A stretch of 64,000 nucleotides of DNA, taken from NCBI RefSeq assembly GCF_007829335.1, contig NZ_VIWO01000004.1, positions 557,379 through 621,378 of the forward strand. The letters run 5' to 3'. This DNA comes from Chitinophaga polysaccharea (GTDB lineage: Bacteria > Bacteroidota > Bacteroidia > Chitinophagales > Chitinophagaceae). Below, piece by piece: positions 17,189-25,938 of the stretch. The notes beneath the pieces are model-generated. The model was not told the DNA's origin and did not search any database. It saw only the letters and a program-made list of their open reading frames with translations. Both the position numbers and the translations under genes were made by a program. Every line of letters begins with the position of its first letter. Within the stretch, counting starts at the first letter, position 1.

Positions 17189-18517
17189 ATGTTGCATGGA
17201 GTAAAGCGTTTCGTTTATCAGGGCCTGGAAAATTGCTGGGATCAGGTTGTCAAGTTAGGGGTGCATCCTGCATTGCCCTTTATTGAGGCGAGGCGCACGA
17301 TGTTGATGAATCTCCTGGCACTACCCACCATCCCTTTCACGCTATTTTTCTGTATACTCAATGCCTGCCAGGGACGCTATCTTCTGGCTATGCTAAATTT
17401 CTTTAATACCAGCACCGCGATAGGGGTGTTGTTCATGCATAAATACCGGATGTACCTGGGCGCCCGGCTGGTATTGCTCGTTGTTAGCGTCTTCATATAT
17501 ACATTTTCAGGCTTGTATTTTCACAATGGGGCGGAATATTTTCTGCTGAATATCCTCGTCGTGAGCATCCTGGTATATGATAATAAATGGATAATTGGGA
17601 TCCTGAGTGTAGTAGTGACCACCGCATTTCTGCTGATTATCTTCATACCACAATCCTGGTACCTGGCCCCACCGGTGCCGCCGGAAAGAGTAAGGGCCAA
17701 TGTAGCTGTATCCCTTACATTCCTGATCTCAGCCCTTTATTTTTTTAAACATATCCAAACGGACTACCAGCTGGAAATTGAAAAGCAGCGCCAGGTGCTG
17801 CAATCCATGAATAAAGACAAGGAAAAGCTCTTTTCCATTGTAGCGCATGATATCCGTAGCCCGCTGGCTACGCTGGAGAGCTTACTGGATATGTACCTGA
17901 AAGGACAATACTCCCGGGAAGACATGGGCGAAGCCGCCGCCGTACTGCACGAAAAAGTAGCACAGCTGGGCGGCACGCTCGATAATGTGCTGCGTTGGAG
18001 CACCCGGAGTATGAAGGGTATCCAGACCCGCCCGCAGGATTTCCTGCTGGTGCCTGTGCTGACCGAAGTACTCAATTTTTTTGAACTAATTATTCAGCAA
18101 AAGCAGATCACGGTAGAAGTACAGGTGCCGGTCAATACCACGCTGTATGCCGATCGGGACCAGGTATCGGTGATCCTGCGAAACCTGTTCAGCAACGCCC
18201 TTAAATTCAGCTATCCAGGCGGAAAGGTAGCCATAACAGCTACCCAGGGGCAGGAACGTGTAACCATTGCCGTTACTGATCACGGGGTAGGGATGAATGT
18301 CCAGCAACTGAAGGCGCTCTTTACTTCCCAGCCATTTCCCACCTATGGTACCGGGGGCGAAAGAGGCACCGGTCTTGGCCTGATGCTGTGCCGCGAGTTT
18401 GTAGAACATAACCGGGGAATTATTGATGTGGAAAGTGATCCCGAGAGTGGCACTACTTTTACGATACAACTCAGCAAAGGCGACATCGACATGAACGAGC
18501 CAGCCGTAGCCAACTAG
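17189..18517 (+). CDS. Six-TM sensor histidine kinase
   Basis: 442 residues from ATG 17189. A GTG at 17156 is open but lies before the TATCTTTG element, so ATG 17189 is preferred. Residues about 35-195 contain six hydrophobic segments forming an integral membrane sensor. The HisKA motif FSIVAHDIRSPL places the phosphorylated His at 220. The HATPase domain shows NLFSNALKFS, VTDHGVGMN and GTGLGLMLCREF (N, G1 and G2 boxes). It will autophosphorylate and pass phosphate to an unknown response regulator, as none is adjacent. Signal unknown. The frame continues past the stop into a hydrophobic segment (see 18518-18631). Confidence 0.9.
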   Translation: MLHGVKRFVYQGLENCWDQVVKLGVHPALPFIEARRTMLMNLLALPTIPFTLFFCILNACQGRYLLAMLNFFNTSTAIGVLFMHKYRMYLGARLVLLVVSVFIYTFSGLYFHNGAEYFLLNILVVSILVYDNKWIIGILSVVVTTAFLLIIFIPQSWYLAPPVPPERVRANVAVSLTFLISALYFFKHIQTDYQLEIEKQRQVLQSMNKDKEKLFSIVAHDIRSPLATLESLLDMYLKGQYSREDMGEAAAVLHEKVAQLGGTLDNVLRWSTRSMKGIQTRPQDFLLVPVLTEVLNFFELIIQQKQITVEVQVPVNTTLYADRDQVSVILRNLFSNALKFSYPGGKVAITATQGQERVTIAVTDHGVGMNVQQLKALFTSQPFPTYGTGGERGTGLGLMLCREFVEHNRGIIDVESDPESGTTFTIQLSKGDIDMNEPAVAN

Positions 18518-18631
18518 CGCTTTGCCATCCTTATATTGGTCCTGTTGTTGCTGGCGATCGACTGCTGGTTGAGCAGCATCGCTGCCCGGGATAAGCTGGA
18601 ACGTGCAGGCGGTATCTGGGATATGCCATAA
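18518..18631 (+). pseudogene. Hydrophobic in-frame segment after the kinase stop, possible small membrane protein remnant
   Basis: Immediately after the kinase TAG the same frame stays open for 37 codons and encodes a hydrophobic run (RFAILILVLLLLAIDCW) followed by a charged tail ending GGIWDMP. An ATG at 18491, within the kinase and in the same frame, would start MNEPAVAN before the TAG. Either a small overlapping membrane-protein gene was broken by the stop, or a TTG at 18536 starts a 32-residue protein. Weak evidence, but the composition is not random. Confidence 0.3.
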
Positions 18632-18655
18632 ACACAAAATCACTATCTTGGAAAT

Positions 18656-19366
18656 ATGGAACCACCCAAAAAAGTATGCCTGGTAACAGGCGCCAGCAGC
18701 GGTATTGGCTACGCCATTGCCAGCGCATTGATAGCAGACGGCTATACGGTAGTAGTCACCGCCCGCCGGGAAGAAAGGCTGCGTGAATTGCCTGCCGGCG
18801 ACACGCTGTTACTCGCCGGCAACCTGAGCGATCCCGCTTTCCTGGACCAGCTGGAAGCGCAGGTCTTTGAAAAATATGGCCGGTGCGATTACCTGTTTAA
18901 CTGCGCAGGCTCCATTGCCAACGGCACCATCGAGGAAATAGATATCGATAAAGTAACGGATATGATTGAACTGAATATCACCGCTACTTTCCGGTTAACC
19001 TATAAATTCCTGAAGCGTTTCCGGAAGCAGGGATACGGACATGTGATCAACCTTTCGAGTATACTCGGTACAAAAGTAAGACCAACAGCCGGCGCTTATG
19101 CCGCTACCAAATATGCTATGGAAGCCCTGTCGGAAGCATTGCGCATGGAGTTGGCCGGGAGCGATATACAGGTCACCTGTATCGAGCCCGGACTGGTAAT
19201 GACGGAATTGCATAAGGACTGGGAAGTACATCCCAGCAAAAGTATGGGTATCCGCGAACCTTTGCTCCCGGCGGATATTGTGGCTACGGTAAGGTTTATC
19301 ATGGCGCAGCCGGCACATGTAAGAATTCCTAGATTGATGGTATTGCCGAAAGACCACCAGATTTAA
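18656..19366 (+). CDS. SDR family NAD(P)-dependent oxidoreductase
   Basis: 236 residues. Classical short-chain dehydrogenase: cofactor loop TGASSGIG at 11-18, NCAG around residue 83, the catalytic Ser in NLSSILGT near 130, and YAATK with catalytic Tyr and Lys near 145-149, then PGLVMTEL. An Arg-rich stretch after beta 2 (TARREERL) suggests NADP(H) preference. Cytoplasmic. Substrate not determinable. A TATCTTGG sequence five bases before the ATG resembles the TAnnTTTG element, which would make the transcript almost leaderless. Confidence 0.92.
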   Translation: MEPPKKVCLVTGASSGIGYAIASALIADGYTVVVTARREERLRELPAGDTLLLAGNLSDPAFLDQLEAQVFEKYGRCDYLFNCAGSIANGTIEEIDIDKVTDMIELNITATFRLTYKFLKRFRKQGYGHVINLSSILGTKVRPTAGAYAATKYAMEALSEALRMELAGSDIQVTCIEPGLVMTELHKDWEVHPSKSMGIREPLLPADIVATVRFIMAQPAHVRIPRLMVLPKDHQI

Positions 19367-19476
19367 TGTGCATGGATTAAAACCGTCTCCTTCTTTACAG
19401 GACGCTACAGGATAGTTTTCTGCAGTGCATCGATTATATTGTTGGAAGGATGAATACCACGTTTTAATTACTGTAT

Positions 19477-20586
19477 ATGAAAAATTACCTTATTTCATTC
19501 CTGTTGCTTATTGATACGGCTGCGTCAGCGCAATCGGGGCCTGTAAAGTTTACCAAACAGGTAGTATCAGCAGAAAGCTATGAATCGGTGGCCGTATTTG
19601 ACGTCAACAACGACCATATTCCCGACCTGGTATCAGGCGCCTACTGGTACGAGGGACCGGCATATTTTAAGCGGCACTACATCGGGCCGGTAAAACAGTA
19701 TGGCGAATACTGGGATGATTTTTCCACCATCCCGTTTGATGTAAACGGCGATGGCCGTATGGATTATATTACCGGTGGATGGTTTGGGAAAACGTTGGTG
19801 TGGAAGGAGAATCCGGGCAATGAGCAGGAATGGAAAGAACATATCATTGCCCAGCCGGGCAATATCGAAACCACCCGTGCCTGGGATATTGATGGCGATG
19901 GGATACCGGAAATAATACCTAATACACCGAATGAGCCGCTGATTATTTACCGGCATATAAAGGGCAGTGATCAATTTTCTGCGCATAAAATACTGGATCA
20001 GCCTTCCGGCCATGGATTGGGTTGTGGCGATATCAATGGCGATGGAAGAAAAGACCTGGTGGTACCCGGTGGCTGGCTGGAGGCGCCGGCAGCACCCTTT
20101 ACCGGTCGCTGGACATTCCATCCGGAATTTAACCTGGGCACAGCCAGCGTGCCCGTTATTGTAGCAGATGTAAACGGCGATGGCCTGGCCGACCTGGTAG
20201 CAGGACAAGGACATGGATATGGCCTGGATTGGTATGAGCAGCAGAAAGATACCAAAGCCGGTAAACGCAGCTGGATCAAGCATGCCATTGATCCGTACAA
20301 CTCCCAGTACCATACCATGGACTGGGTAGACATAGATGGCGACGGTGCGCCGGAACTGGTAACGGGTAAGCGCTACCGGGCGCATAATGATCATGATCCC
20401 GGATCAGCTGATCCTTGCGGTATCTATTATTTTAAATGGAACGGCAGTTCTTTTACCAAGCAGGTGGTTACTTACGGAGAGAAAGGGGCGGGGCTGTATT
20501 TTGATATATACGACCTTGCCGGCTCCGGCAAAAAAGATGTGATCGTAGCCGGCAAGGACGGGTTATTTATTTTCAGATCTTTATAA
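19477..20586 (+). CDS. Secreted FG-GAP / VCBS repeat protein
   Basis: 369 residues with signal peptide (MKNYLISFLLLIDTAASAQ). At least five repeats contain a calcium-binding loop of the DxNxDG type: DVNNDHIPDLV, DVNGDGRMDYI, DIDGDGIPEII, DINGDGRKDLV, DVNGDGLADLV and DIDGDGAPELV. This is a beta-propeller of the FG-GAP/VCBS class, in this family often a single-domain secreted protein of unknown role. Such propellers bind ligands or carbohydrates. No catalytic domain is attached. Its end overlaps the convergent OmpA-like gene by 14 nt. Confidence 0.88.
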   Translation: MKNYLISFLLLIDTAASAQSGPVKFTKQVVSAESYESVAVFDVNNDHIPDLVSGAYWYEGPAYFKRHYIGPVKQYGEYWDDFSTIPFDVNGDGRMDYITGGWFGKTLVWKENPGNEQEWKEHIIAQPGNIETTRAWDIDGDGIPEIIPNTPNEPLIIYRHIKGSDQFSAHKILDQPSGHGLGCGDINGDGRKDLVVPGGWLEAPAAPFTGRWTFHPEFNLGTASVPVIVADVNGDGLADLVAGQGHGYGLDWYEQQKDTKAGKRSWIKHAIDPYNSQYHTMDWVDIDGDGAPELVTGKRYRAHNDHDPGSADPCGIYYFKWNGSSFTKQVVTYGEKGAGLYFDIYDLAGSGKKDVIVAGKDGLFIFRSL

Positions 20587-21865
20587 ACTCTACTCGCCTA
20601 TTATTGGCTTTTCCTACTTCGGTGCTGTTGCTGTCGACCGGTTGAGATTCGCCTTTACCATTTGTTTCCATCCGGGCGGCATCGATGCTAAAGTTGCTTA
20701 CCAGGGCCGTTTTTACAGCCGCAGCGCGGCGTTTAGACAGATCCAGGTTGGCCTGGTCGCTGCCATCAGCATCAGTATGACCTACAATATTTACCCGTAC
20801 AGCGGGGTTTTCAGCCAGTACGGCGGCAATGTCTTTCAGCGCGCCATACGACTCCGGCTGGATTGCATCGCTGTTGGACGCGAATAAGATACCATGGGTG
20901 GTGAATTTCCCTTCCGTCATCAGTTTATTGCGGGTATCGGGGGCGCCTACCGCCAGGCGGATATTGCCCAGGTAAAAGGTGCCACCCTGCTTGTCGTAAT
21001 CGGGGGCGTATGCTGCGAAGGTGAGGGCATTGAGCACCGCACCGGCATCTAATGCGCGGGGTAAATCCAGGATTTTGGTACTGTCGAGATATACCCGTAC
21101 CCGTTGTTTCTGACGCCAGATGGATACCCTTACCGCATTTTTCTTAGGCACATTGAATACCGGCATGGTAGTCAGGGTGTTATTACCAATTAAATTAGAG
21201 GAGTATTGCAGCTGCCCATCGCCAGAATATTTAGGGTATAACGATACCTTGAAAGAGGGTACATCGCTCAGCGGGCGGTAGTTGCCGTTCTGGAATTTTT
21301 CTTCTGCCGTAGCGGCTTTCAGCAGGGAGATGGTAAATGCGCCGATGCCGGCAATGCCGTTGCTGGCCATTACGTCCGCCTGTAAGGTGAAGTTATCCGG
21401 GAGGTTGCCGGTAACGTACTCGGGGAAGAATATGCCATCCTGGGAAATGCTCAGCCATTTTCCCGGGCGATTGCTTACCGTCACGATCTCTGCGCCGGAA
21501 TGGGTATTCCATTGGCCGGGAAATTCGCCGATGGGATCCTGGGCAAAGTTTTCCTCTACGAGGATCTTCTCTCCCGGAACAAAATCAAAACGCGAGTACG
21601 CGGTAATTCCGGATGCGCCATTCGTACTGGCTTCCCCGTTAGATACATCGGCACTGTTGCTGGTACCAGCAGACGTGGTAGTAGTGGCAGCGGGTTTATC
21701 GGCCGGAGCGCTGTCCTTTTTTTTGCCTTCGGTGGCTTTGTCAATGGTCTGATCTATTTTGTCATTGACTTTCTGTTGCACTTTGTTTTTCAGACGATCC
21801 AGGAACTGTGCATGTGCACTATGTCCCAGGCTACAAACAATTACTGCGATGACTAGCTTTTTCAT
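20573..21865 (-). CDS. OmpA family protein with central jelly-roll-like domain
   Basis: 430 residues from ATG 21865 (MKKLVIAVIVCSLGHSAHAQ signal peptide). Residues 22-85 are charged and low-complexity (NKVQQKVNDKIDQTID, then Ser/Thr/Ala-rich). Residues about 95-300 look like a concanavalin/jelly-roll module (FDFVPGEKILVEENFAQ, PGKWLSIS, YLDSTKILDLPRAL). The C-terminal 110 residues are an OmpA domain binding peptidoglycan: VNIVGHTDADGSDQANLDLS with the conserved Asp, and RRAAAVK, ending NRRVEFIKI. Likely in the outer membrane or periplasm, linking it to the cell wall. Confidence 0.9.
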   Translation of the reverse strand: MKKLVIAVIVCSLGHSAHAQFLDRLKNKVQQKVNDKIDQTIDKATEGKKKDSAPADKPAATTTTSAGTSNSADVSNGEASTNGASGITAYSRFDFVPGEKILVEENFAQDPIGEFPGQWNTHSGAEIVTVSNRPGKWLSISQDGIFFPEYVTGNLPDNFTLQADVMASNGIAGIGAFTISLLKAATAEEKFQNGNYRPLSDVPSFKVSLYPKYSGDGQLQYSSNLIGNNTLTTMPVFNVPKKNAVRVSIWRQKQRVRVYLDSTKILDLPRALDAGAVLNALTFAAYAPDYDKQGGTFYLGNIRLAVGAPDTRNKLMTEGKFTTHGILFASNSDAIQPESYGALKDIAAVLAENPAVRVNIVGHTDADGSDQANLDLSKRRAAAVKTALVSNFSIDAARMETNGKGESQPVDSNSTEVGKANNRRVEFIKI

Positions 21866-21934
21866 GAGGTTCTTTTTTCTATAAAGACGGTGCAAGATAA
21901 GCATGTTGCCTTTCGCAGTAAAATCATTTTTACG

Positions 21935-22162
21935 TTATTCCGACCGGTGCTGGGCCAGCCAGTTTTCGATGGCGGCGCCTATATTGGCCGTTAACACGGT
22001 TTCGTTATCCTTGCCGTCTTCAAACCAGTGATTGGCTCCTTCGTTGTCCTGGCGTCTTTGCAGGTGAATGGTTTTCTCTGGTATCCGGACAATAAACCCA
22101 TTTTCATTTTCCTGCCGCACGGATATTTCGTGGTTGTCGATTTCAACATTAAAAGTACTCAT
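21935..22162 (-). CDS. Small conserved-looking cytoplasmic protein, function unknown
   Basis: 75 residues from ATG 22162. Not recognised. Composition is acidic, beta-rich at the start (MSTFNVEIDNHEISVRQ) and helical at the end (AAIENWLAQHRSE), without signal peptide or membrane segment. Longer alternative starts at 22219 would add unlikely sequence. Codon use is like the neighbours, which supports a real gene. No functional motif. Confidence 0.6.
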   Translation of the reverse strand: MSTFNVEIDNHEISVRQENENGFIVRIPEKTIHLQRRQDNEGANHWFEDGKDNETVLTANIGAAIENWLAQHRSE

Positions 22163-22292
22163 AGCTATAAAGTTTATTTTACCGGTACAATCATTATGCC
22201 CTCTATATATTATATGCAATATGGTTGAAGGTTTTTTTGTTTCTTCGCAGTCGAGTCCTCTTTATCCTATTTAAGAATATCAAAAGGTGCGT

Positions 22293-22772
22293 ATGATTAT
22301 TAAAGAGTTACCTGTTGTCATTGAAACCCCGAAAGGGAGTAGTGAAAAATATGATTTTGACCCGGTTACGCGTTTCTTTGTACTTAGCAAAATATTACCT
22401 GCTGGAATGGTATTTCCCTATGATGTAGGTTTTATCTACGGTAGCAGGGGGGAAGATGGAGATCCGCTGGATGTGCTGGTGATTTCTGAATTTAAAAGTT
22501 TTCCTGGCTGCCTGATTAAATGCCGCTTGCTGGGTGCTATTAAAGCAGAGCAAAGGGAAAGGGATGGCACTGCTGTGCGTAACGACCGCTACATTGCGGT
22601 GCCCGTGGTTTCCAAAGCATTTAAAGGAGTGGATGTTGTTTCTACGCAAACCATCCGGGAAATAGAGGCTTTCTTTGTAGCCTATCACGCGCAGGATGGT
22701 AAACAGTTTAGCCCGTTAGGCTATATTGAAGCGGCGCCGGCATATGAACAGATAAAGTTCGCAGATAAATAA
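22293..22772 (+). CDS. Soluble inorganic pyrophosphatase (family I-like)
   Basis: 159 residues from ATG 22293, a GTG at 22287 also being in frame. Hydrolyses PPi to two phosphates in the cytoplasm and drives biosynthetic reactions. The family signature is seen as EDGDPLDVLV near residue 54 with its three metal-binding Asp residues, preceded by LPAGMVFPYDVGFI and followed by GAIKAEQ and NDRYIAVP (active-site Asp and Arg). It is slightly shorter than typical bacterial family I enzymes and diverges at the N-terminus. It is a single-gene unit. Confidence 0.88.
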   Translation: MIIKELPVVIETPKGSSEKYDFDPVTRFFVLSKILPAGMVFPYDVGFIYGSRGEDGDPLDVLVISEFKSFPGCLIKCRLLGAIKAEQRERDGTAVRNDRYIAVPVVSKAFKGVDVVSTQTIREIEAFFVAYHAQDGKQFSPLGYIEAAPAYEQIKFADK

Positions 22773-22874
22773 AACCAGTTCACTTAATAGTAACCCCCAA
22801 TCAGTGCGCGATATGGATGATGCTGCCAGTCCGTATATTCTTCATTGCATGTTTCGACACGATTATTGTTATCC

Positions 22875-22994
22875 TTATAAGAAGGGAAGCAGTGCAAACG
22901 CTGCTTCCCGGGTAAAAAGGCCCTTGTAGCGCCGGGCCCGGACAGCCGCCATCAGTGTAAAACAGGCCGGGAGCAACAATAGAATTTCTACCAT
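22875..22994 (-). CDS. Possible 39-residue small membrane protein
   Basis: A short ORF of 40 codons from ATG 22994 to TAA at 22875-22877. Its product has a hydrophobic first half (MVEILLLLPACFTLMAA), a positive cluster (VRARRYKGLFTRE) and a hydrophobic end (AAFALLPFL), a typical single- or hairpin-membrane microprotein pattern with inside-positive charge. A 9-bp inverted repeat (GGGAAGCAG at 22884-22892, CTGCTTCCC at 22901-22909) lies within the ORF and could instead be a terminator, which weakens the case. Otherwise the 360 bases between the pyrophosphatase and the next kinase hold nothing I can identify. Confidence 0.35.
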   Translation of the reverse strand: MVEILLLLPACFTLMAAVRARRYKGLFTREAAFALLPFL

Positions 22995-23132
22995 TTATCA
23001 AGAGAAAAAAGAGTACTGTGCTTCATTTTCTGTGCATTTTTTTACACAATTTTTGTGTTGGATTGTGGAATTTTAATGGCAGGCGGTCACAGGAAATCCA
23101 CCAACGTATTTACTATTTATATTCTTTGTGCG

Positions 23133-25757
23133 ATGATGAACGCCCCTCTTACGGCAACTTTAAGAGATGAAACAGCAGCGTATGGATTTCTCTCTGGCGG
23201 AGGTGAAACAGGTGAACTGATCCGTTCTTTCAACTGGGATACATCCGCCCTGGGGCCGGTTAACCAATGGCCGTCTTGTTTAAAGACCTGTATACGTATT
23301 TTGCTTACTTCCCCCCAACCCATGTTTTTATGGTGGGGACAGGAAGGTATCCAGCTTTATAACGATGCCTGTAAAGCCTTGCTGGGTGGCAAACATCCGG
23401 CTGCAATGGGGCAGCCGGCAGCAACAACCTGGGGCCAATTATGGGAGCAGCTGCAGCCACGGTTCAGCAGCCTGATGAATGATGAAGCTGTTACTGCGGG
23501 TACACCACTGCTGCAAATAGTACAACAGGAAGGGATATACTACCATTTCAGTGGCAGCCCTATCCCGGATGAAGCCGGCCATATCGCGGGCGTAATGGCC
23601 ATCGGCGCTGTTGCACACAACAGTCACCCGCCACTCACTTACACCAAAACGGACGTCAGCGGCTTTACCCGTGGCCTGCTACACCATTTCGATGATATCA
23701 TTGTGCAAACCGGCCTAACCCTGGTCATTAATTTTGATCATGTTACCCCGGAAATATATATTGACCGGGATATGTGGGAGAAAGTGCTGTTTATCCTGCT
23801 TACTAACGCGCTCCGGCATACGTTGCAGGGCGGCGTAGCCGTAAGGCTTTCCCAGGACGGTAGTACCCTGCAACTAACAGTGTCTGATTCTGGTATTGGT
23901 ATCAGCCACGCCATGCAAACTGCTATCGGGGAACGTTTCCTTCGCGGAGATGCACCCAAAACAGGCCTTGCCCTGGTGGATGAACTGGTGAAGCGGGATG
24001 GCGGCGCATTTGAAATAAATAGTACCGTGGGAGAAGGCAGCGTTTTTCGTATCACCCTTCCCGTTGGGAAGGAACACTTGCCCGCAGATAAAGTGACCAA
24101 TGGAGAAGCCGCCGTTGTCTATAAGTTATATCCCGATTTCATGCAAAATAAGATTTCCGCTACCAGGAAGCCGAAGCAGGAAGTGGATGATCAAAGTTAC
24201 CGGCAGCTGCTGGAATACCTGCCGGCAGCTATTTATACCTGCGATAAAGAAGGCCGGCTATTGTTTTTCAATGAGGCAGCCGTGCAACTTTGGGGTAGAA
24301 CACCTCAAACAGGTATCGATAAATGGTGCGGCGCCTGGAAAATTTATCAGCTGGATGGTGTTACGCCAATCCCCTTCGACGCTATTCCCGTGGCCCAGAC
24401 TATTAAAAGCGGACGGCCAGTAAGAGGCCAGCAGATTATAGTGGAACGTCCCGATGGCCGCCGCCGTATTGTGCAACCATACCCGGATCCGTTGTTTGAT
24501 GCCAACGGTGAACTCGTGGGCGCTGTAAATATGCTGGTGGATATTACCGACCAACGGGCCAATGAAGAATATATTTCCCGCATGGCTGCCATCGTGGAGT
24601 ATTCCGATGATGCCATTATCGGGAAAACACTGGACGGGATCGTTACCAGCTGGAATCCTGCAGCAGAGCGATTGTTCGGATACACTGCGGAAGAAATGAT
24701 TGGTACCTCTATTACCCGGATCATCCCGCCCGATAAGCTGATGGAAGAACCGGCCATCCTGCAGCAACTAAGGGCCGGTCAACGTATCGACCATTTTGAA
24801 ACCAAGCGCATGACGAAGAACGGCACTTTGCTCGATATTTCCTTGACTATTTCCCCGGTAAAAGATTTAGAGGGAAATATTATAGGCGCCTCCAAAATAG
24901 CCCGGGATGTTACCCGTCAACGGGAACTGTTTTCCGCCCTGAAAGAAAGTGAATCCAAATATATGCAACTGGCTTTCGAGCTGGAGGCCATGGTAGAACA
25001 ACGTACCAATGAACTGGTGGAAGCCAATTTCTATCTCCGGAAATCCAACCAGGAGCTGGAGCAGTTTGCCTACATTACCAGCCACGACCTACAGGAGCCC
25101 CTGCGTAAGATCCAGACTTTTGCCGGCATGCTGCACAATAACAGTAAAGATGTTTTATCGGAAACCTCCCGCATTTATATAGATAAGGTGATGCTCAGCG
25201 CCAAAAGGATGTCGCAGCTGATCAGCGAATTGCTAGACTATTCAAGGCTCATCCACGTGAAAGATCCTTTCGTGGAAACGGACCTCAACGATATACTGGT
25301 AAAGGTACTCAACGATTTTGAAGTACTGATCAGTCAGCGGGATGTACAGATCAGTATCGGCGACCTGCCCAGTTTAATGGCCAGCCCCCTGCAAATGAAC
25401 CAGTTGTTTCATAACCTCCTGGGGAATGCGATCAAATTTTCATCGCCGAAACGGAAACCGGTAATTGAAATCTATGCAGAGCGTTTAGGCATGGCCGATA
25501 TTGCCTCTATGCCTGAGCTGGATGCCGGGAGGGAATATAAAGCCATTGTTGTAAAGGATAATGGTATTGGTTTTGACCAGATTTATTCCGATAAAATATT
25601 CCAGATATTCCAGCGCCTGAACGACCGGGCCGCCTTTGAAGGAACCGGTATCGGCCTGGCCCTGTGCAGTAAAATTGCTATTAATCATAAAGGTTTTATT
25701 TATGCTACCGGCGTGCCTGACCAGGGGGCTTGTTTCCGGGTGATCTTACCGGCGTAA
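23133..25757 (+). CDS. PAS sensor histidine kinase with an extra, orphan HATPase domain
   Basis: 874 residues from ATG 23133 (23136 equally possible). An open frame to 23055 exists but is less likely. No membrane segments, so it is a cytoplasmic sensor. Order: PAS-like domain about 25-165 (MFLWWGQEG); an internal HATPase-like domain about 190-315 (LLTNALRHT, VSDSGIGIS, KTGLALVDELV) without its own HisKA; PAS at about 360-475; PAS at about 480-600 (WNPAAERLFGYTAEEMIG); coiled linker; HisKA with His651 in ITSHDLQEPLRKIQTF; and a final HATPase (NLLGNAIKFSS, VKDNGIGFD, GTGIGLALC). The internal HATPase looks like a remnant of another kinase. Followed 181 bases later by a receiver-only protein that may be its partner. 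Confidence 0.85.
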   Translation: MMNAPLTATLRDETAAYGFLSGGGETGELIRSFNWDTSALGPVNQWPSCLKTCIRILLTSPQPMFLWWGQEGIQLYNDACKALLGGKHPAAMGQPAATTWGQLWEQLQPRFSSLMNDEAVTAGTPLLQIVQQEGIYYHFSGSPIPDEAGHIAGVMAIGAVAHNSHPPLTYTKTDVSGFTRGLLHHFDDIIVQTGLTLVINFDHVTPEIYIDRDMWEKVLFILLTNALRHTLQGGVAVRLSQDGSTLQLTVSDSGIGISHAMQTAIGERFLRGDAPKTGLALVDELVKRDGGAFEINSTVGEGSVFRITLPVGKEHLPADKVTNGEAAVVYKLYPDFMQNKISATRKPKQEVDDQSYRQLLEYLPAAIYTCDKEGRLLFFNEAAVQLWGRTPQTGIDKWCGAWKIYQLDGVTPIPFDAIPVAQTIKSGRPVRGQQIIVERPDGRRRIVQPYPDPLFDANGELVGAVNMLVDITDQRANEEYISRMAAIVEYSDDAIIGKTLDGIVTSWNPAAERLFGYTAEEMIGTSITRIIPPDKLMEEPAILQQLRAGQRIDHFETKRMTKNGTLLDISLTISPVKDLEGNIIGASKIARDVTRQRELFSALKESESKYMQLAFELEAMVEQRTNELVEANFYLRKSNQELEQFAYITSHDLQEPLRKIQTFAGMLHNNSKDVLSETSRIYIDKVMLSAKRMSQLISELLDYSRLIHVKDPFVETDLNDILVKVLNDFEVLISQRDVQISIGDLPSLMASPLQMNQLFHNLLGNAIKFSSPKRKPVIEIYAERLGMADIASMPELDAGREYKAIVVKDNGIGFDQIYSDKIFQIFQRLNDRAAFEGTGIGLALCSKIAINHKGFIYATGVPDQGACFRVILPA

Positions 25758-25938
25758 GAGTGTTGCGATATTGTTAATTGTGAACGTTTTGAGCAGGAAA
25801 CACTCCCCGGGATTTTTCCGGGAGCATTTCCCGGCGTAATATTGCAATTGTTACAACAAAAAAAGGAAATCGTGTGTTTTTATAGGTTATATAACACGGA
25901 TAGTAACTTATATTTTCCTGCCATTAAACTACCCTGTG

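Noticed and set aside
18086..18643. A 185-codon - strand ORF over the kinase end
   Set aside because: It overlaps the HATPase motifs on the other strand and has no recognisable domain.
22884..22909. GGGAAGCAG/CTGCTTCCC hairpin as terminator of the pyrophosphatase gene
   Set aside because: It is 111 bases past the stop and followed by GGGTAAAAAGG without a T tract; it may simply arise from the codons of the small ORF.
22801..23001. A 66-codon ORF on the - strand in the gap after the pyrophosphatase gene
   Set aside because: Composition is not protein-like (many Pro, Gly, Cys and His), and the alternative 39-residue frame in the same place looks far more plausible.
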